This document shows positions 35,705-48,500 of a stretch of DNA of 64,000 bases, in pieces. Source of the stretch: Phocoena phocoena. Lineage: Eukaryota > Chordata > Mammalia > Artiodactyla > Phocoenidae. The stretch lies in the NCBI RefSeq assembly GCF_963924675.1, contig NC_089232.1, forward strand, positions 51,832,759 to 51,896,758. Reading direction: 5' to 3'. How positions within the stretch are numbered: the stretch's first letter is position 1; each line of letters begins with the position of its first letter. The translations under genes were made by a program, and so were the position numbers. The notes below the pieces were generated by a model, which made no database searches, was not told where the DNA came from, and saw nothing but the letters and a program-made list of their open reading frames with translations.

Positions 35705-36348
35705 ACGTAAATATTTTTCCACCTTCCATTCATGCTCTGCTTTTGGTTGGAATCTGGCATGTGTAACTGACATTGTCATTTTGGTATTTTTGCAGTACTG
35801 GGACTCCTTAGTTTAGCATAATGTTCTTTGAAGCTTCTTGGTAACACTGGCCACCATTCCAGTGTGTACCTGGTGTTACTTGGCATTTGTTGGAAAATGT
35901 GAACTACTGTGATGTTAGACAAAGGTCCATAATGATAAAAATGCCAACAGTTCAGCCATATTGTATTATGGGGTTTCTAGAAAGCATAGCTTATATTTCC
36001 AACAGGGCAAATCATTAACACATGCTGTTTGTTTTCACCTCTGATTTTGGCAAAAAGAAAAAAAACAAATTGCTTAATTAGTCCTTGCACATGACAGTTT
36101 TACAGAAACTAGACACAAATATTTAAGAAATTAGTAAATTTGTCCTTTTTCAGGCTCTGTGAGCTGTTTATACTATATTAGTCTATTAGTTTTTACATAT
36201 ATGCATCTTCCTATATTCTGACACTGTGACATTATTGCCCATAGAAAATTGACTTTGGCTCATGGCTTGTTTTTAGACGTTGGAGCATTTAGGACAATGG
36301 AAAAAGTCATTATTGCCTATGCTCTTTTCTTAATTTGTTTTTCATTAG

Positions 36349-36597
36349 ATAGCCACTCAAGAAAACACCATGAAAGATACTGACATCAAGAGACTACTAT
36401 ATGTCCATCTATTATGCATATTTTCAATTATCCTAAGCATCTTCATTCCATCCTTCTTCTTGGAGAACTTCTCAGTACTGGAAACACACTTGACATGGTT
36501 GTGCATCTGTTCTGTTTCTGTAACTGCCGTCAATTTAGTATTGTATTTAGTAGTGAAACCAAATGCATCTTCTAAAAGAAGTTCATTATCATACAAG
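36349..36597 (+). CDS. PIGF: PIGF exon 2 (first coding exon)
   Basis: The acceptor is 'gtttttcattag'. There are 21 nt of 5' UTR, then ATG at 36370; the exon encodes residues 1-76, begins [10 protein letters not shown] and ends at a GTAAGA donor. It has two membrane spans. Confidence 0.96.
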
Positions 36598-39500
36598 GTA
36601 AGACTTATTTCTTGACAACTGATTTTTAGATGTAGGTAATGTTTTTATTACTGGATGAATAAAGTATTAGTCAAGTACTTATTGGGTTATTTACAGTGAA
36701 TAAAGAAGCTGATTTTTTTTTTTTTCCAGTCAGTAGCCTATTGCTTGCTGGAAGACTGTCTACAATGTTTGATAGATTCTTGCCATGTATTAATTGGATA
36801 TCATAGCATTGTGAACCTATATAGTCATGTTTCATGTCATCATTGAAGATAAATATATCTTCAGTGTAGCAATATATATAAATATAGCAATCACACCTTT
36901 AAATCTTATTTTATAAGACATTTCAGTTTATTTTCATTCATCTTTTGCATTTCTGAAAGACAATGGGTTTTTCATAAATTACAAAATAAGCTCTTGTTTC
37001 AAGCTTGGCCTTCCTTGACTAAATAGCAGTTGAAGTTTTCAGACATTGGAATCTATTTTCTGGAATATTCACTACAGTGTAACACTTGACTATTATTTAA
37101 ATTAATAAAGTCCTCACTTAACATTATTCAATACTATGTGTATGTTCTTTATTAGGTAATTTAAAACACATTTACTGCCCTATGATTTAAAACACTCATT
37201 GTGTGTTTTATTATTAGATCTTCTTGAGCTCAAACTCAAGTAGGTCCCACACACTGATTTGCAGACATGCAGGTCTTTTTTTATGTGGATCATATAGTAA
37301 CATGAATATGATTTGGGGAATTATTTAATATTGTGCTTTTTTTGGGTCCAGTTTTCCTAGGAATTTTGTTTTAAAATGAAAAAATATTATTATAATCATT
37401 ATTTTCTATAAATATTTTGTGTATCATCACACAAGAAGGACTGTGTTTGTGTTTTTTTGTATCCTAGCACACTTATTGGTAAATATTTCATAAATACTGA
37501 TTAACAACATAGTTCAATACTTAGCATAGAAACAAAAACATTTTCTGATTCTGCTGTTGGTTAGGTGAGTGGAACATGGGGATCGATTTTTGTCTTGTGG
37601 CTTTTTTACAGTGCTGTGCAAAGAACATGTGATCTGACTTCAGGAGCAGATCCAAAGAATATTCAGCTGTATCACATGTTACAGGGCTAAGTTGTATTTG
37701 TAGATAAAATCAAATCATTTGCTGTCCTTTAGTCATTCTCTTGATTCTTTAAGTTATTCATTTCTTTTTTAGGTAACCAGATTTTTGAAATGCTGTATCT
37801 ACTTTCTTATGTCTTGTTTCTCCTTTCATGTAATTTTTGTTCTATATGGAGCACCACTAATAGAGTAAGTCTGAAATTTTTTACCTTAAGCCAACTATAT
37901 TTTAAAACAGTCGTTTATTAAACCAAGTGCTAATTCTATTGGTGATTAGAGAAAAAACATGATGTGTTTAATCAGTGGATCACAGAAGGATACTGACATC
38001 ATTGCCCTTGGTAGTGTTATTTTTTTAAAAGACAATGGAATAACTTAATTCATTAAATGCTCCTATTACGTAGCCTTTTGTCATGCAATTGATTAAAGGG
38101 GGAGGTAGATGAGAAACTGTCATATACCAATAGGTGTGTGGCCCTTAGAACCTCTAAGGAAACTGACTATAATGATACATATAAATTAGTTATAAATAGT
38201 AAATGTGATTCTGAAGTGCTTGAAAAGAGTTTGTTTTCTTAAGAAAAGTTAATAGATTCTTGTATTTAATTACGTAGAAGCTAATGTTTATAGTTTAAAG
38301 GTAAAATTTAACTCAACACCTTTTCAAAACTGAACAGTTTTGAATTAATGAAAGCCAAATTCATTAATATGTCTTATATAATGTTCCATTATAGTTTGGG
38401 AAAGTTCAGTTTAGCAGTGATAAATGATCATGTTGAAATGAGTGATGCAATACATACACACGCACACACACACACACACACACACAGCTATATGTATAGT
38501 TTTACATATATATACATACCTGGTTATATATACACATACTAGATTAACAGGTAATTATATTCTAGAGTGGGGAGGACAAGACCTTTGTAATGGGAAATGA
38601 TAATTTCTCTGTAATCCATTTTAGAGTAGAATGAATGTCTGGAGCAGTGGTTCTCCAATTGTGGTTCTAAAACCAACAACATCAGCATTTTATCGAAATG
38701 CAAATTCTCAGGCCTTAGTCAGAAACAAATTTACCTAGTTCTCCAAGTGGTTCCGATATAAGCTAAATTTGAACCACGAATTGCAGAGAAAGTTCCAGAG
38801 ACTATTGAGGAAAAAGTTAATGATCTAGAAATGGGTTTTCTTGCAATGGACAGTCTCATTACCGTATGGCATTTAACACTTCTGAACTCTATCATCAAAG
38901 ACAAATATTTGCTAGATTGTTTTTTATAGCTTGCATTTTGGTAGTAACATTTTTTATAGTCACGGTTTTGGTAAGACTCATGTTACCTTTCTAAGTGTAA
39001 GAAAATAGTTTTATACTAAATCTATTTAAGTAAAAAAGATTATGCGTGTGTGTATATGCACCTTTAACACTTAAGAAAAAATTAATACAGTGTTTTTTTT
39101 CCTAGGTTGGCGTTGGAAACATTTTTACTTGCAGTTACTTTGTCCACTTTTACTACTGTACCTTGTTTATGTTTGTTAGGACCAAACTTCAAAGCATGGC
39201 TAAGAGTTTTCAGTAGAAATGGGTAAGTTTGAATTTTATATTCTAGTGATGTTTGAAATTTTTAAAAAAATTAATGAGGTACTTTTCTATTCATGGCAGC
39301 TTGCTGATTGTTCCTTGCGTGTTTCTCAGCACTGTATGGTTCTCAGTGATGCTGTAAGGGCCCACTGCAGCTGGGGACTGGGGCCAGGGAAGGGTGGCAT
39401 GCACTTGAGGGAGACCCAAGCAGGCAGAATTATAGGCCTCTCCCTCCACGTTAGCAAGATCAGTTCTGCTTTTTTTTTTTTTGTATGGTAGAATTCCACT

Positions 39501-42500
39501 TAGCATTTTGCTTGATAAAAGGTTTCTGTTACCAAAAGAAAACTTTGAAAACCCCTCCTTGGGGATAATTTATCACTGTGATAAAATTGCTACAGATCAA
39601 ATTGCTTCCATACATCTTATAATGTAGAATTGGGGTTCACCATATAAAAATGTTTATTGGAACAGCTATAGCTTCTTGTTCAGCCTCTTTTGTGGTGAGA
39701 CATCTGAGTGCAGGTTTCACAGGATTTTTTTTTTTCTTTTTCTGCGGTACGCGGGCCTCTCACTGCTGTGGCCTCTCCTGTTGCGGAGCACAGGCTCCGG
39801 ACACGCAGGCTCAGCGGCCATGGCTCACGGGCCTAGCCGCTCCGCGGCAAGTGGGATCCTCCCGGACCGGGGCACGAACTTGTGTCCCCTGTATTGGCAG
39901 GCGGACTCTCAACCACTGCGCCACCAGGGAAGCCCTTTACAGGATTTTATTCCCTTAGCAGCTGTATGTATTTTCAGCATCGTTAAGTTAAAATTTTCGC
40001 TTCTTGAAAGGCAGTGAAATCATTTGTATCAGAAATGGTTGAGTTATAACTCAGAAAACTAGAAAGTTATTTGGTGCCCATGGTTTTGTCTTGTTTATCA
40101 CCCAGCAGCAAAAACTTCTTGAGCCCTTAAATCTGTGCTCTATGTTATGCAAACTCTGTGTGGAGTCTGTGGTATTAGCTGTGCTTCTCTCCATGAGGAT
40201 CTTGGACATTCAAGGGGCAAGGATGAGATGAACAAAAACATAAGACGAAGTTTGTGTAACTCAAACAATGAAGTTTTAGGAACTCAGTAGGGTAGGAGAC
40301 CACTGAAGAATGAGCTGGATGGGGGGATGATCTATGAAGGACTTGGATCAGGAGTAAGAGATTTGCTAAGACTAAGTGGGAAGGGGAGATACCCCACACT
40401 ATGGGATGAATGAAACTATAGAAACTGAAATGAACATGGTATTTTTGTGTGATTTGGAAGAGAACAGCCCAAGTGGAGCAGAGGATGCTTGCTGAGTAGC
40501 TAGGCTCCATAAATTACTGACTTTTTCCTTTTGAAATGTTTGTTTGTTCCCCTTCAGAACCATCTTCTAGTGTTCATAAAGTCTCAAGAAAACAAAAGTG
40601 TCACATTGAACACTTTTTCCCACATTGTTACCATAGTATCCCAAATGGCATTAATTTCTTTTAGTGTTTTAGTTTGACATTTTTAAACAGTGAAAATCAG
40701 TTGAAACCTTATTGGTTTGGATTGGTGATTTATCCAGCTTTGAATTCTGTTTCTGATAATAGCATTAATGGTGTACTTGGGGGAGATACCGTCGTTTGAT
40801 TCTATAGTCAGTTCTGCTATAAGATGGCATATGCATTCCTAAAAATCCTTGCATTATGCAAAACTGGGCAGTAAGAAACAGAACTTATGGGAAAAATGGG
40901 ATGGGGCATAACACTCAAAAACTTCATCAGTAACACATTAAAAAATGTAGGAACTTAATAAAAATGGCAGGACAATTTAATACATGTTAAATGGTTAAGA
41001 ATTGCATAAATATTTTAATAAATATGGCACTTTTCCTTGGACAAAACCTGAAACTTGCTTTTGGAAGTAGATGTGGGAAGGGTTGCCTCTTGTAAGTTAT
41101 TATGAAGGAGGGTTGTTGGAAAGCTAAGACAGATGTGGAAGGTGTGGCTCATATACGTGAGGGGAACTGAGATAGCTGGGAGATGGGTTTTTAAACGGTA
41201 TTGAGATATAATTCAAGCACCATGTATGCCACCTATATAAAGTGTGCAATTCAATAGTTTTTATTATATTCACAGATATGTACAACAATCATTACAGTTT
41301 TAGAATATTTTCATCACCTCAAAAAGAAACTCCATGTCCTTTACCTGCCACTTCCTTGTTCCCCCTCCCCTAGCCCTAAGCAACCACTAATCTATTTACT
41401 GTCTGTAGATTTGCATATTTTGGACATTTCATAAAAATGGAATCATATATGTGATCTTTTGTGATTGCTTCCTTTGGACAATAGAATACTAGTAAAACTG
41501 TTAACAAGGGAAAACACACAGCAAAACTGGATTTATAAAGTGGTGCATTTGAGTTTTGTTTTGAAGGATATATACATATATGTGTATATATATGCAGATG
41601 TGCATATATCATTCTAAACAAAATTGTGTGTTTATTTGTATATGTATAAAATATTTCTGGAAGGATATGTAATAAGCTGGTGATAGCAGTTGTTTCCGGG
41701 AAAAGGAATCAGAGTTGATGATAAGGGTGAGAGGAGGACTTAGCTTTCATTGCAGACACTCTTTTGTATTGTTTGATTTTCACTATGTGCATATATTACC
41801 TTTCCAGCTGAAAAACACTTATATCTTCTTACCAATTGATTGTTAATGATTCATGGCAAATATTTGTGTCAATTTGCGATGCTTATTTTAAATGAACAAC
41901 ATATATATATATGTATAGTGTTAATTTATGCTGTTTGTTTGATTCCCCAGCAGCTAAGATATATACCACCAATAATTTATATATTTGTGTTTTATAGGGT
42001 TACATCCATTTGGGAGAATAGTCTCCAGATCACTACAGTTTCTAGTTTTCTAGGAACATGGCTTGGAGCCTTTCCTATTCCACTCGATTGGGGAAGACCA
42101 TGGCAGGTTGGTTTCAACTCTTTAAAGCAACAAAGTAGATGATTGTACAGTGGTGGTAAAACTGATGAAGCTAACGAGTATGTATATTTAAATTGTTTTA
42201 TCGTTCAGTTAAGTAGGGATGCCAATTCCCTCTGTTACTGTAATCTGGGTGATTTATTAGGGCCTGTCTCAGTGCCACAGGCATGCAGATCAGCCTGTTT
42301 CTATCTTCTAACACTATTTTTTTCTACATGTATAGGTGAATAAACAAGCTTGGTTTGAGAATATGTATAGGAGTTTAATAGCCTAGAAGTTTCAGGAATT
42401 CCCTATTTTTAACTTTGATATACATTGCCTTTGTAGTCTTAGATTCATATTTTCTTAGCTTGATTGATAGCCAAATTGAACGTTGATTTTGAGATTTTTT

Positions 42501-45500
42501 TTTCTTAAAGCATATAGCAAAGTAGGTTTTGAAATAGGGGCTTGTGATATTAGAGGAAGCTCATAAACATCAGGTTTTTTGTTTTCTATGACAATAGGAT
42601 ATAGCTAATAAGCTAGGGGAAACACTGTAAGTGTTCTTTTTATCACCATTTTACAGATGAGGAAACTAATACCTAGAGGACATGTAATATTCCAAGGTCA
42701 CTGAGCTAGTGATGGATACATCTTTGTTGTAAGTTTTAATGGCTTCATAGTAAACCTTTATATAGTTATTCCAAAATTTATTTAAAAAATTCACTATTGA
42801 TCATTTAGTACTATTTTTACTATTATAAACAGTGCTATGATAAACATCTTTGAATCTATATCTTAATGGATTTTTCCAAATATTAAGATGATTTCTCCCA
42901 AATCAATTGTGGTATTAAAAAATAAATATACTTTCTTTTTCCAACATGAAGAGAATTTTTCTCTGATCACAAAGACAGTATATATTTATTTAGAAAATTT
43001 AAGCTATACTAATAATTATAAAAAGTAAGTAAAAATTATCAAATAGCCAGCCACCCAGAGACAACTCCCATTTGTGTTTCGGTGGTAATCTTTGCAGCTC
43101 TCTCTTCATGTGTGTAACTATTCATAATACACATTTTATTTATTTATTTTTTATTTTTATTTTTTTTTGCGGTACGCGGGCCTCTCCCTGTTGTGGCCTC
43201 TCCCGTTGCGGAGCACAGGCTCCGGACGCGCAGGCTCAGAGGCCATGGCTCACGGGCCTAGCCACTCCGCGGCATGTGGGATCTTCCCAGACCGGGGCAT
43301 GAACCCGTGTCCCCTGCATCGGCAGGCGGACTCTCAACCACTGCGCCACCAGGGAAGCCCACACATATTATTTTTAATCTTTTTTTTCCCTTCAACAGCA
43401 TATTATGGAGCTCATCCCATGTCAGTGAAAATTTGCATTATAATACTCCATTATTTGGGTAAAATCATATACCAATTTCTTATGAATGGACATTTAGATT
43501 ATTTATAGTTTTCACTATTACTAATTTATTACGAATTATTGTGATTATCATAAAACATATATCTTTGCAGATTTGTCTAGGTTTTAAAAAAAAATAATTA
43601 ATTAATTAGGTTGCACCAGGTCTTAGTTGCGGCTCACCAGCTCCTTAGTTGTGGCATGCAAATTCTTAGTTGCGGCATGCATGTGAGACCTAGTTCCCTG
43701 ACCAGGGATGGAACCCAGGCCCCCTGCATTGGGAGTGCGGAGTCTTATCTGCTGCGCCACCAGGGAAGTCCCTCCAGTTTTCTCTTTAGTGTAAATTCCT
43801 AGGTAATAAGTGGCTGGGTTAAATCTCTGCTATGTATGTCACTTTCCAAAGGCCCTTGAGGGATCTGAATTATATGCCTTGCACTTAACTGCCTACTTTT
43901 TAAGTCCATTCTTTGTGCTTTCTATTAGATGTTGTGTTTCCTAGACAAATGTGTTGTTCTTTTACATTCAGTAAGTTTGGTAGGTTTGCCCTTCTCTACT
44001 ATATGTTATGGAAATCCCTGGAGGTTTGGGGTGTGTGGTGTCACTGATACCCTTCCCAAGGTTATAATATTAATAAAGGTTTCCTTTATATTTTCTTGGT
44101 CATCTCAGTGACTACTGGGAAATGGGGATTCATTTGTACTCAAGTTACAATCTTATGGAACTTAATTTCATTCAATAGTGTCAGTGATTTCTAAATTGGA
44201 GGACAATCAAAATCATTTAAAAGTATACACAGGAAATTGTATTTTAATTCCTTACTTTCAGATGTATGCAATTATATCTAAATACAAAGTATCGATATAT
44301 AAAGCACCGTCAGCCCTCAGCTTATGAGTTGGTAAGGTACTATGTAATTAACATGTTAGTTTGTGTATAGGTGGAATATTTTGGAGTGTAAAAGTTTGAT
44401 ATGTTACACTTGTATAAATCTTCTCTTTATAAGACTATGCAGAAATAGATGTTGAATTATGGGGAGTAGATGCCCTCTGTACAATCTGGGTTTAGGTTTC
44501 CGTAGAAAATATATTTTTTGATTATTTACAATTCAGTTATCTATTTTCGATTGTTTGGGCTTTTACCTACTGACTCTCATTTTTCTACCTCAGTTCTTGT
44601 TTACAATAAGAGGTGAGCCGGATCCAAATTAATGGTATCAGACTTTTAAAATTAATATAAAGTTTCTATTTGAATTATTGACTTTAAAAAAGGTTTTCTA
44701 ACTAGCTAATTTAATATGTAACAAATGTTGGTCTTCATTAAGAATGTTTCATTTGACTGGAATATTACTGGTTGTTTAATCATCTTTACTGTTGAGTTGT
44801 TTTTAAAGTATTCCAAGTTAATGACCCACTTATTCACTATCATCTTTTAAAATTCTGATAGATACTGTTGGTGAAATAATAGAATTGATGTATAATTAAT
44901 CATCTTTTATTCATATAATAATCACCTGCCCCTTTCCCTTTTAGCAATGATTTACTGATAAACTAGAGAAATGCTGAGGCATCTTTTTTGTTCACTTTTT
45001 ATTTTCAGTGAACAAGTTTTTTGTTCTGTTTTGGTTTTTTTCTTCATAAACCTCACTACAGAATAAGTACTCCGTGTGGCTCATGGTGCTGACAGAATCT
45101 GCCAGAGAAACAATAAACCAAATGAAAGATCATGGCGTCACCTCAGAATGGAGATTTTTCTAGAGTAAAATTTCACGTGAAGATATCTACTATATATACT
45201 TCATTATCTAAACTGTAATATTATAGTATTAGGAAGAGAGGTTAGTTCTCTATTCCTTATAGCCCAGTAAAGATTTGATATGTTTGTGGTAAAGCAAGCT
45301 TTTCTGGATTGGGATCTGGTTTTACTGATGTTTCAGTCAGAGAAACAAGGGTATCTGGTTAAGCAATTACACTTTCTTTAAAAACACATACCATCCACCT
45401 CACAAAAACTTTTGCATGTTTAGTTCCATTTTTTCTACTTTGAATTCAAATCTGACTTCGTATAAAATTTCCGGAGGCCAAACATAAGATTATAATGATG

Positions 45501-48500
45501 TGAGTTCTGTACTGAGCAATTTCAAGAATATTTATATTTTTAAAATTGTTTCATCATTAAATGACTAGAAAGGCCCATTGCAAATATATAACCTCAATGA
45601 AAAATGTTTTTCACTTACTAATAGGAATTTTAAATAATTTTAAGTAATGACAAATGACAAAAGATACCAGGCATCTCTATAGCTGGAGGAAGCCTTCCCT
45701 TTCTAGGAGGCAGCAAGAGAATTTGGTGAAAGAGAATGTGGTCGGTGGCTGCCCACTATGTTGTTGGTCATCTTTATTGTTTTCTTTAAAAATAATTGAA
45801 AGTCATCTTGCTTCTCTTCCTTGCCTTAATTATTACATTATAAACATTTGAATTGCCCATAACCCAGACAGCCTTCTTCAGCCCCAGAGAAAGCTTCTAG
45901 CTATAGTTACTGACAAAATGAATATTTTGACCATGGAAGATCTTTGTACATTATAATTTGATGCATTATCTGCTGTAAAAATAGCTAATCAGTAAATATT
46001 TGTTGAGTTCTTACTGTGTACAAAATACATATTCTGTGTAAGTTACAACAGATACTTAAATATTACCAGGACTGGAATTTAATTGTTTGGTAATGATAAT
46101 TTAGATTCATATTGTGATTTAGATTCAGATTTAATATGCTCTAAATATTTTGCAGAATAGATGGTTATGAGCTTTTCATCTGGAAAATGTCTTAATTATC
46201 AAAAGTCGGCTAGTATTTCATGTTATTAAAAAAATTAACGGGAGGTTGGGAATTGTTGTTGGTTATTCTGAGCAAAGGAAATTTACTCTGGAAAATGTCT
46301 TAATTATCAAAAGTCGGCTAGTATTTCATGTTATTAAAAAAATTAACGGGAGGTTGGGAATTGTTGTTGGTTATTCTGAGCAAAGGAAATTTACCATGAA
46401 GTTTTTAAAACCACATGTTTTATTAATAGGTAGACAGATAACAGGATGATTAAGAGCTCTGGCATCAGATTATTGAGTTCAAATCCTGGCTCTGCCACTT
46501 GCTAGTGAGGATTAAATAATATAATCCTTCTAAAGTACTTAGTTCAGAACCTGACACATAGTTACTGCTTAATTACTGTTATAGGCATTTATGACCTGTA
46601 AAAGGAGTAGGTTAATGACTATTTTTTTTAGCATTACCAAAAAACCCTGCAAATTCCATTATTTGAGTTCTCCAAGTGTTAGAGCATGTTAACTGTCTCA
46701 GTTTATTGTATTCATGCTGCCTGATAATCCTTAAATTGGTAGGGTGGATTGTTAAATCATCTTTTTTCCCTGGTATTTAGGGTATTTGGATTTCATGTAA
46801 CTTTCAACTCTGTCTGACATTTCGGATGGCAATAGAAAGAAAACGTCGTATCTGTCTGTGTATGTACCAGGCATGGGCTTGGCACTGTCACACAGGCAAC
46901 TTAATCCTGGTAACCCTAGTGCAAGGTAGGGTTCAGTCCCACTTCTACACAAAAGAAAGCAAAGTGTGAGGAGAGGGGTACACATCTTGTTCAACATTTC
47001 TTGGCTGATTAGAGGAAGACTCAGGATCCAGTGCCCCAAGACACCATGATTCTCTTTATCCCTGGAGACTCTGAAACATAGCTTTTCTTTTTAAAAAATA
47101 GCCATAGCTTAGATTTTTGGGGGAAAGGTTGGGTAGTTATTATATTGTGTTTCTTTCTTCACTTGAGAATTTCATTTAAGTGCCATGACCACTCTGGTAG
47201 TGTTTGTATTTTAGACCATAAAATTTAATGTATTTGTAGGAGAGTATTTGAAGCTAAGATGTGAAGCTTTTGTACCTAGAAAACCAACAAATATCTTTAA
47301 ACTCTGGACTTCCATGCTACTGTCTCCAAAATGGAATTGGCCCAGAGAATCAAATCTCTTCTGAGCATATTTATTTCTTATAAAGTTAAAAAGCAAAATG
47401 GATTGAGATTGTCTTTAAAACAATTTTAAGTTTAAAAATATTTGTACTTGTTCCCGTCAGATACCAGATAAATGAGGCATTGTTATATTTAAAAACTTTT
47501 TTGTTTTCTCTGGTTTTATCAGGTTAAAAAATTAATATCTGTGAAACATATATATTCATTTTTAAAAGTCACAGATGCCACAGATAATACTTTCATAAAT
47601 TGAAGCTGGAGGTCATAAGGATAATTAAATGAATCACTGCAAATAATGACAGAGTGAGGGATAAAGCTAAGGTTATGGATTTAATTATTGAAGGGTGCAT
47701 ATTTTTAGGTTAATTGGTGTTTCTGTTGCTAAAGGTGTTATACAGTATTTTAGACAGACCAAAATAAAATATTAATGTATATGAAATATGAGTTACATAT
47801 TTCGAGCATGGAAAAAAAACTATAATGTGTAACTGATAGAAAATGGTTTTGGATTTAAAAGGTGGGTTCACTGTTGGGCAGTGAGGTTGAAAATGATCTG
47901 CTAGCAGAACTTTCATGTGAGGGAGAAGAGTGCTGGCTAAGGTAATTCATTTGCATGGTCCTGCCAAGGACCATTTATCGTCACTTTGACAAGAAGTTCC
48001 AGCCTGGAGACTGTGGACCTCTCCACAAATAGCTCTTCCTAAATCTGTGTTCTTAGTCACAGGAGAGTGGTATGGTGTACATGGCACACGGAAGAGTGAC
48101 AACTAGAGAGATGTATCCAGATGAGTAGATTCATCTGTACATGTATTCCTACATCAGACAATAGCATTTGCTTTAAGGACATCTGGAAAAACACATGACT
48201 TAAAACCAAATTCAGAGGAAAATATAAATAATCATTTAAAACCAGTAGAATTTTTGAAAGTAGGTTTTTAAAAATGAATTCTATCAGTCATGCAAATGTA
48301 AATTTGTGGTAAGCATGATAAACAAAACATATTAAAAAGTAGTTTGAAATTTAGAACTGCCTGGGTTTTATCTCCCTTTTTTATCTGAAAGAGCCAGTAA
48401 TCCTAATGGTTGTGAGTTGTCCTAAGTGTTTCTAGGTTTTTTGATCTGCAGATAGGTCAGTTTTCCCATGATATCTATCATAGTACATACCTCTCCAAAA

